Assembly (NCBI GenBank): GCA_014380965.1
Contig: JACMIV010000242.1
Span: forward strand, 1 to 11,599
Direction of reading: 5' to 3'
Length of the DNA stretch: 11,599 bases
Origin: Rhizobiaceae bacterium
Lineage (GTDB): Bacteria > Pseudomonadota > Alphaproteobacteria > Rhizobiales > Rhizobiaceae
The position numbers and the translations under genes were made by a program. Shown here piece after piece: positions 6,648 through 11,599 of this stretch. Position 1 is the stretch's first letter. Each line of letters opens with the position of its first letter. The notes beneath the pieces were generated by a model. The model saw only the letters and a program-made list of their open reading frames with translations. It did not search any database and was not told where the DNA came from.

Positions 6648-7504
6648 AGCTCTGGCCGGTTCACGGGAGGCACGGCTTCAGTCCCTTCCGAGAGGCGCTT
6701 CAAATGCCCGACGACCCCGGCGTTCCCCGACCACAGCGGTCCACTCGCTGAAAACCCTCCCGTGAACTCGGTCACGCCCCCGGCTTGCTCGACGATGACG
6801 ATGCCGGCGGCGCAGTCCCAGATGTTGATGGCGGGATCGTAATAGCCGGCGAGGCGACCGGCCGCGACGTAGCACAGCATCAGAGCGCCGGATCCAATGC
6901 GAAAGATGACGCCGCCGTCCCGGTAGAGACCCGCGACGAAGGCGCCCGAGGCCGCGGGGTCGGCCTTGTTCGTGCCGCCGAAGGCGATGTTGGCGGAGGT
7001 CAGCGTCCAGCCGCCGTCCATCATGAGGCGCTCCCCGTTCAGGAAGGCGCCGCGCCCGGTCCGCGCGACGTAGGTCTCGCCGAGGACGGGGGCATGGACA
7101 ACGCCGCAGACGGGGCGGGTGCCATCGCTGACGGCGATCGACACGCACCAGTTCGGCTGCCCGACGAGGAAGGGGCTCGTGCCGTCGATCGGGTCGATGA
7201 TCCAGGTATACGGCGAGGATCCCTCGCTGAGGCCATGTTCCTCGCCGAGCAGCGCGTCGTTGGGAAATTCGTTTCGGATGGCGGCCCTGATCTCGTCCTC
7301 CACCTCCCGGTCGGCTTGGCTGACGAGATCCTGCACGGCCGACTTCCGCTCGATCGTCAGCGTGCCGCGCGCGGCGAAGAAGGCGAGCGCCGTGCGCCCG
7401 GCGCCTTCTGCGATCCGGCGAGCCGCCGCAAGCCGGGTCCCGAGAGGATCGTCCGCGTCGCCTTCGAGGTTCGAAGCGGAGGGTGTAAGGGCAGTGGCGG
7501 TCAT
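6644..7504 (-). CDS. Inositol monophosphatase family protein (sugar- or histidinol-phosphate phosphatase type)
   Basis: 286 residues. The Mg-dependent phosphatase signatures are present: GEEHG (87-91, metal-binding Glu88/Glu89), WIIDPIDGTSPF (101-112, metal-binding Asp104 and Asp107) and IWDCAAGIVIVEQAGG (228-243, Asp230). The family removes phosphate from inositol-1-phosphate, histidinol phosphate, sugar phosphates or PAP. The DPIDGTSPF form, rather than DPIDGTTNF of classical inositol phosphatases, argues for a side branch, so no specific substrate is assigned. The frame is open up to 7840, but that part lies inside the FAD oxidase gene. The ATG at 7504 overlaps the oxidase TGA as ATGA, indicating translational coupling. 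The 3' end overlaps the convergent membrane protein gene by four bases. Confidence 0.87.
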   Translation of the reverse strand: MTATALTPSASNLEGDADDPLGTRLAAARRIAEGAGRTALAFFAARGTLTIERKSAVQDLVSQADREVEDEIRAAIRNEFPNDALLGEEHGLSEGSSPYTWIIDPIDGTSPFLVGQPNWCVSIAVSDGTRPVCGVVHAPVLGETYVARTGRGAFLNGERLMMDGGWTLTSANIAFGGTNKADPAASGAFVAGLYRDGGVIFRIGSGALMLCYVAAGRLAGYYDPAINIWDCAAGIVIVEQAGGVTEFTGGFSASGPLWSGNAGVVGHLKRLSEGTEAVPPVNRPEL

Positions 7505-8997
7505 GGGAGTCGTGTCCCCTCGTTCGATGGCAGGGCCGGCGGGCGAGCCGGCAGGACCTTGCCGGGATTTAGGATACTTGCCGGATCGAGCAGCGTCTTC
7601 AGCCCATGCATCAGATCGAGCGCGACCGGGTCCTTGGCGCCCGGCATGAGGTCGCGCTTCAGTCGTCCGATGCCGTGTTCGGCGGAAATCGAGCCGCCAT
7701 GCGCGAGCACGACGGCGTGGACGACCGCGTTCATCTCCTCCCACCCCCGTAGATAGTCGGCCTTGTCGGCGCCGACGGGCTGGGAGACGTTGAAGTGGAG
7801 ATTGCCGTCGCCGACATGGCCGAAGATCGCCGGGCGGCATCCAGGCACGAGGCGCAGCACCGCGCGGGTCGCCTCCGCGACGAAGGCGGGGAGGGCCGGC
7901 AGCGGCACGGAGACGTCGTGCTTGATCGAGCCGCCTTCGAGACCCTGCACCTCCGACATGGCGTCGCGCAGCCGCCAGAACGCCTGGCGCTGATCGAGGG
8001 ACGCGGCGAGCGCCGCATCAGTCACCTCCCCAGCCTCGAATGCGGCCGAGAGGATGGACTCGAGGGCAATGCCGAGGTCCTCCTCCCGCGGGCTCGACAG
8101 TTCGAGAAGGACGTACCAGGGGCTCGCCTCGGCCAGGGGGTCGCGGACGTTCGGGGCGTGCTTCAGGACGAAGCCGAGCGCCTCGCGGGCCATGAGTTCG
8201 AACGTCGTGACGCTGGATCCCGCCTCGGCCTGCGCCATGCCGAGCAGCGCGAGGGCTGCGGCCGGCGACGGCACGGCGCAGAACGCCGCCTCGCGGCTCC
8301 TCGGACGCGGGAAGAGTTTCAGGACGGCGGCGGTGATGATGCCGAGCGTGCCCTCCGAACCGATGAAGAGGTTCTTGAGGTCGTAGCCGGTGTTGTCCTT
8401 GCGAAGCCGGCCGAGCCCGTTCCAGATGCGCCCGTCGGCAAGCACCACTTCGAGACCGAGCGCCAGATCGCGCGCATTGCCGTAAGCGATCACGCCCGTG
8501 CCGCCGGCATTGGTCGCCAGATTGCCGCCGATCGTGCAAGTGCCCTCGGCCGCCAGCGACAACGGAAAGAAGCGGTCCGCCGCCTCGGCTGCCGCCTGCA
8601 CCTCGGCGAGCGTGACGCCGGCTTCGGCAACAAGCGTGTTGCCGGCGGGATCGACGTCGCGGATGCGGCGCAGCCGCTCGGTCGAGAGCACGATCTCGCG
8701 GGCGCCGCCGAAGGGAATCTGGCCGCCGACGAGGCCCGTGTTGCCCCCTTGCGGGACGATCGAAAGCCTGGACCCCGCGGCTTCCCGCATCAGGGCCGCG
8801 ACCTCTTCCGTGCTGCCCGGCCGAACGATTGCCAGCGCTTCGCCGACGTAGAGACCGCGCCACTCCGTCAGATGCCGGGTCATGTCGCTCGGTTCCGTCA
8901 CCACGTGACGGGCGCCGACGATCGCATTTAGCCGTTCCAGGACAAGCCCTTGCGAGGCTTCGGCCGGCCCTCGGAGGGGCGTTAAGGAAATCGTCAC
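7501..8997 (-). CDS. FAD-linked oxidase, D-lactate/D-2-hydroxyglutarate dehydrogenase-like (FAD_binding_4 plus FAD-oxidase C-terminal domain)
   Basis: 498 residues from the chosen GTG. The FAD-binding half (about 50-230) has PQGGNTGLVGGQ (82-93), EGTCTIGGNLATNAGG (151-166) and KDNTGYDLKNLFIGSEGTLGIIT in pieces (200-222). The C-terminal half carries GHVGDGNLHFN (393-403), SAEHGIG (438-444) and the ending DPASILNPGK, the set typical of D-2-hydroxy-acid dehydrogenases such as D-lactate and D-2-hydroxyglutarate dehydrogenase. They oxidise a 2-hydroxy acid to a 2-oxo acid and pass electrons to a carrier. No iron-sulfur domain is present. The frame stays open to 9684, but that part is antisense to the zinc dehydrogenase gene. 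The GTG at 8997 is the first sensible start after the divergent promoter and gives a normal family length, though its ribosome site is poor. It heads a two-gene operon with the phosphatase. The hydroxy acid is not determined. Confidence 0.87.
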   Translation of the reverse strand: MTISLTPLRGPAEASQGLVLERLNAIVGARHVVTEPSDMTRHLTEWRGLYVGEALAIVRPGSTEEVAALMREAAGSRLSIVPQGGNTGLVGGQIPFGGAREIVLSTERLRRIRDVDPAGNTLVAEAGVTLAEVQAAAEAADRFFPLSLAAEGTCTIGGNLATNAGGTGVIAYGNARDLALGLEVVLADGRIWNGLGRLRKDNTGYDLKNLFIGSEGTLGIITAAVLKLFPRPRSREAAFCAVPSPAAALALLGMAQAEAGSSVTTFELMAREALGFVLKHAPNVRDPLAEASPWYVLLELSSPREEDLGIALESILSAAFEAGEVTDAALAASLDQRQAFWRLRDAMSEVQGLEGGSIKHDVSVPLPALPAFVAEATRAVLRLVPGCRPAIFGHVGDGNLHFNVSQPVGADKADYLRGWEEMNAVVHAVVLAHGGSISAEHGIGRLKRDLMPGAKDPVALDLMHGLKTLLDPASILNPGKVLPARPPALPSNEGTRLP

Positions 8998-9084
8998 GAT
9001 CGCTTTCTCAACTATTGATCCCTGTAGATTACATCTGTATGTTCCGGCTCGCGAGGTCAACAGACAGAAAAAGTTTCCCGGCGC
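8998..9084. promoter_or_regulatory. 87-bp divergent control region of the two catabolic operons
   Basis: On the plus strand TTGATC (9015-9020) and TATGTT (9038-9043) are separated by exactly 17 bp, a good sigma-70-like promoter for the zinc dehydrogenase operon. Inside the spacer and reaching into the -10 box lies TGTAGATTACATCTGTA (9023-9039), made of two overlapping inverted pairs: TGTA-GAT-TACA and TACA-TC-TGTA. That placement is ideal for a repressor, for example of the GntR type. On the minus strand TTGACC (9055-9060) is a possible -35 for the oxidase operon, without a clear -10. Function is inferred from position. Confidence 0.55.
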
Positions 9085-10107
9085 ATGAGCAGAGCCCTTT
9101 TCCTCAGCGGTCCCCACAAGGCGCATGTCGGCGCCTTCAATCTTCGCGAGGGCGAGGAGGGCGAGACGCTGATCGACGTCGCCGCCGTCGGCCTCTGCGG
9201 CTCGGACCTCCACTACTACAAGGATGGCGGGATCGGATCGGCGATGATCGCGGAGCCTTTCGTGCCGGGCCATGAATTCGCCGGAACGCTGGCCGAGGAT
9301 ATCGAGGAGCTGGGGCTCGCCAAGGGCGCTCTCGTCGCCGTCGATCCCAACCGCGCTTGCGGCCATTGCGAGTTCTGTGAGCGCGGGCACGCCAATCTCT
9401 GTCCGAACGTCAAGTTCATAGGCGCGCCGCCCTTCGATGGCGCGATGACCCAGCGCATCTGGGTGCCGAAGTCCCAGCTCGTCGCGCTGCCGGCCGATTT
9501 CACACCACTCGACGGCGTCATGCTCGAGCCGCTCGGCGTCGCGATCCATGCCGTCGACCTCGCCAAGCCGCGGCTTCTGGAGCGGGTGACGCTTCTCGGC
9601 TGCGGGCCGATTGGTCTCCTGATCCTTCAGGTGCTGAAGGCAGCGGGTGCCGGCGACATCGTCGCCGTCGATCCGCAGGAGCATCGGCGGGCGATGGCTT
9701 CGACGCTGGGCGCCGTAGAGGTGTTCGGCTCCGTCGAAGAGTTGCGCGCCGCGCGCGGCAACGAGGGCGCGCCCCTCGTGGTGGAGGCCACGAACGCGCC
9801 GGAGGGCTTACGCGACGCGGTCGTCGCCACCAAGATCGGCGGGCGGACCGTGATCGTCGGCATTCCAGACGGCGACAATTACACGCTTCCCGCCGCCGAA
9901 ACCCGCCGCCGCGGCCTCAAGATCAAGTTCGCGCGCCGGATGGGAGAGGTCTATCCCCGCGCCATTGCGCTCGTCGCCGCCGGCAGGGTCGACGTCACGT
10001 CGATGGTGACGCACCAGGTCGGCCTCGAGGAGGGGCCGGACGCATTCCGCAAGCACGCCGAGAACGTGCCCGGAGTCATCAAGAGCCTGATCTATCCCAA
10101 CGCCTGA
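9085..10107 (+). CDS. Zinc-dependent medium-chain alcohol dehydrogenase, sorbitol/L-iditol dehydrogenase-like
   Basis: 340 residues. Catalytic zinc ligands are Cys38 (GLCGSDLH), His63/Glu64 (PGHEFAG) and Glu148 in [10 protein letters not shown], a pattern of the polyol dehydrogenase branch. The structural zinc site uses Cys92, Cys95, Cys98 and Cys106 ([15 protein letters not shown]). The Rossmann motif is GCGPIG (172-177), and Asp196 at the end of the second strand (IVAVD) favours NAD over NADP. The enzyme should oxidise a secondary alcohol of a sugar alcohol or sugar to a ketone in the cytoplasm. The ATG at 9085 gives the normal family length, but I see no strong ribosome site before it. Its stop is 20 nt before the sugar-binding protein start, so both are probably one operon, with the binding protein bringing in the substrate. 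The actual polyol is not determined. Confidence 0.88.
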   Translation: MSRALFLSGPHKAHVGAFNLREGEEGETLIDVAAVGLCGSDLHYYKDGGIGSAMIAEPFVPGHEFAGTLAEDIEELGLAKGALVAVDPNRACGHCEFCERGHANLCPNVKFIGAPPFDGAMTQRIWVPKSQLVALPADFTPLDGVMLEPLGVAIHAVDLAKPRLLERVTLLGCGPIGLLILQVLKAAGAGDIVAVDPQEHRRAMASTLGAVEVFGSVEELRAARGNEGAPLVVEATNAPEGLRDAVVATKIGGRTVIVGIPDGDNYTLPAAETRRRGLKIKFARRMGEVYPRAIALVAAGRVDVTSMVTHQVGLEEGPDAFRKHAENVPGVIKSLIYPNA

Positions 10108-10127
10108 ACCATCCTGAGGAGGAAAAC

Positions 10128-11477
10128 ATGAGGACTTTGGCAAGACATCTCCTGAGCGCCGCAGCGCTCGCCGCAGTGGCAGCCGCGCTGCCCACCGCCG
10201 CGCAAGCCGGCTGGCTCGAGGACGCGGCAGCCCCGCTCAAGGGCACCGAGATCACCGGCATCTTTCTCGACCGGCCAGGCTACCGCGCGATCATCAAGCT
10301 CCTGCCGGAGTTCGAGGCCGCGACCGGCATCAAGGTGAACTACGAGATCGTCCCCTACGAGAACAGCCGCGAGAAGCAGGTCCTGAACTTCACTTCGCAG
10401 GGCGATCTCACGATGGCGCTGGTCGATCTCGTGTGGATCGGCGAGTTCGCCGAGAACGGCTGGATCGACCCGATCAAGACCTATTCCGCGGACGCCGCGA
10501 TCACCGACCCGAACCTCAAGATGGAGGGTTTCTTCCCGCTCCTTCTCGATGCGTTCGGCTCTTGGGGCGGCGAGGTCTACGGACTGCCCTTCGACAACTA
10601 TTCCGGCCTTCTCTTCTACAATTCCTGCATGTTGAAGGATGCCGGCTTCGACAAGCCGCCGGCGACCTGGGACGAGGTGCTGAACGTCTACGCGCCAAAG
10701 CTGACCGATCCTGCCAAAAAGCAGTACGGCTTCGCGCTCCAGTCGCTGCGCGGCGAGACGCAGTCGGCCGACAGCTTCATGCGCGTGCTCTGGCCCTTCG
10801 GCGGCTCGCTGTTGAATTCCGAGTTCAAGTCGAACCTCGAAAGTCCGGAGAGCCAGGCGGGTCTCAAGTTCCGCCAGGATCTCATGAAGTTCATGCCCGA
10901 GGGCATCGTCTCCTACGACCATGCCGAAGCGGTCAATGCGCTGGCGCAGGGCCAGGTCGCGATGATCACGGAATGGTCGGCCTTCTACGGCACGTTGACC
11001 GACCCCGCGAGCTCCAAGCTCGGCGACTGCCTCGCCGTCGCGCCTGAGCCGGAAGGCCCGACGGGCCGTCTGCCGGCGCTCGGCGGCTTCTCGCTCGCCG
11101 TCGCCGCGCAGGCGACCGAAGAGGAAAAAAAGGCCACCTGGCTCTTCATCCAGTGGGCGACGTCCGAAGCCATCGCCAAGCCCTATGTCGAGGCCGGCGG
11201 CGTCTCCGGTCGCATGTCCGTCTACGAAGACCCGACCATCAAGGCGACGTACAAGTTCGTCGAGCCGATGGTCGCCTCCTGGCAGAAGGGCGTGCCGCAG
11301 TTCCGCCCGCGCTTCCCCGCCTGGCCCGCGATCTCCGAGATCGTCGCCGAGTTCGGCTCCAAGATGATGCTGGGCGAAGTCACGACGGAAGAGGGCGCCA
11401 AGGAGATCGGCACCCGGATGGAAGCCGTGCTTGAGCAGGAAGGCTACTACGACGGCAAGAAGGAACTGCTGCAGTAG
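10128..11477 (+). CDS. Periplasmic sugar-binding protein of a CUT1-type ABC transporter (family 1 extracellular solute-binding protein)
   Basis: 449 residues. The N-terminus has a signal peptide ([20 protein letters not shown], then LPTAAQA with likely cleavage after residue 27, before GW). The mature protein has family-1 features: [20 protein letters not shown] near the N-terminus, [15 protein letters not shown] (hinge/binding region), PPATWDEVL, the SBP_bac-type segment [23 protein letters not shown], and [25 protein letters not shown]. These bind mono- or oligosaccharides, polyols or glycerol phosphates. AGGAGG at 10117-10122 is an excellent ribosome site, much stronger than that of the upstream dehydrogenase, fitting the high binding-protein level such systems need. 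The permease and ATPase genes are expected to the right of the window. The ligand is not identifiable by eye. Confidence 0.88.
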   Translation: MRTLARHLLSAAALAAVAAALPTAAQAGWLEDAAAPLKGTEITGIFLDRPGYRAIIKLLPEFEAATGIKVNYEIVPYENSREKQVLNFTSQGDLTMALVDLVWIGEFAENGWIDPIKTYSADAAITDPNLKMEGFFPLLLDAFGSWGGEVYGLPFDNYSGLLFYNSCMLKDAGFDKPPATWDEVLNVYAPKLTDPAKKQYGFALQSLRGETQSADSFMRVLWPFGGSLLNSEFKSNLESPESQAGLKFRQDLMKFMPEGIVSYDHAEAVNALAQGQVAMITEWSAFYGTLTDPASSKLGDCLAVAPEPEGPTGRLPALGGFSLAVAAQATEEEKKATWLFIQWATSEAIAKPYVEAGGVSGRMSVYEDPTIKATYKFVEPMVASWQKGVPQFRPRFPAWPAISEIVAEFGSKMMLGEVTTEEGAKEIGTRMEAVLEQEGYYDGKKELLQ

Positions 11478-11514
11478 AAGCGCAGCGAGTCTTTCGCGCG
11501 GCTTTTCGTGATCG

Positions 11515-11542
11515 GTCGCCCCTGTCATGCGATGGGGGCGAC
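11515..11542 (+). other. Perfect 8-bp stem-loop after the sugar-binding protein gene
   Basis: GTCGCCCC (11515-11522) and GGGGCGAC (11535-11542) form a GC-rich hairpin with a 12-nt loop, 38 nt after the stop. No T-run follows, so it is a poor intrinsic terminator. Hairpins at this place in sugar ABC operons often protect the binding-protein mRNA while limiting read-through to the permeases, as known for malE-malF. The remaining bases to the window end show no gene. Confidence 0.45.
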
Positions 11543-11599
11543 GACGCGGCGTCATAGCGCAAACGAAAAACCGTTCCCGAGATGTGACACTTCCCGAGC

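Noticed and set aside
7795..8931. Plus-strand frame of 378 codons opposite the FAD oxidase
   Set aside because: Antisense shadow with low-complexity charged sequence.
8998..9684. Extension of the FAD oxidase frame upstream to 9684
   Set aside because: It runs antisense through the zinc dehydrogenase gene and across the divergent promoter; the added part has no family character.
542..11477. A sulfoquinovose monooxygenase (Smo-type) pathway, since a flavin reductase, an SsuD-like enzyme, a dehydrogenase and a CUT1 binding protein are all present
   Set aside because: The binding protein adjacent to ssuD is SsuA-type, no sulfoquinovosidase is visible, and the CUT1 genes are separated by unrelated genes and form their own divergent unit. 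It stays a distant alternative only.
10092..11555. Minus-strand frame of 487 codons opposite the sugar-binding protein
   Set aside because: Antisense shadow; the plus strand has signal peptide, ribosome site and full solute-binding domain.

Overview
The window is dense, high-GC DNA that looks like an alphaproteobacterial (probably Hyphomicrobiales/Rhizobiales-type) chromosome. Support for this is the G/C-rich third codon positions (which create long antisense shadow frames), the abundance of ABC-transporter binding proteins, and the style of the proteins. The assignment is an inference from general features, not a database match. I see no rRNA, tRNA, CRISPR array, insertion sequence or phage gene.

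Layout: (1) 1-531, the C-terminal part of an L-asparaginase, cut by the left edge, plus strand. (2) 542-4153, minus strand, a sulfonate-utilisation cluster transcribed right to left: an RBBP9/YdeN-type serine hydrolase, a split-barrel flavin reductase, an SsuA-type periplasmic binding protein, and an SsuD-type FMNH2-dependent monooxygenase. The reductase would supply FMNH2, the monooxygenase would cleave the C-S bond of a sulfonate to sulfite and an aldehyde, and the binding protein would capture the substrate. The matching ssuB (ATPase) and ssuC (permease) genes are not between or beside these genes, and the monooxygenase differs from E. coli SsuD at one active-site position. (3) 4308-5882, minus strand, a membrane-anchored diguanylate cyclase with an extracytoplasmic sensor region and a GGEEM active-site variant. 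(4) 6150-6647, plus strand, a small four-helix membrane protein of unknown function. (5) 6644-8997, minus strand, an FAD-linked oxidase and an inositol-monophosphatase-family phosphatase joined by an ATGA overlap. (6) 9085-11477, plus strand and divergent from (5), a sorbitol-dehydrogenase-like zinc dehydrogenase followed 20 nt later by a CUT1-type sugar-binding protein. The permease genes presumably lie beyond the right edge.

Blocks 5 and 6 share an 87-bp divergent control region holding a good sigma-70-like promoter with a dyad in its spacer. Together they look like a catabolic unit for a sugar, polyol or hydroxy acid: import (CUT1), two different oxidations (zinc/NAD and FAD) and a phosphatase. 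The substrate cannot be told from sequence alone. I found no clear candidate for a wholly new class of system. The points most worth a second look are this divergent catabolic unit, the transporter-less sulfonate cluster with its variant SsuD and extra hydrolase, and a structured leader in front of ssuA.
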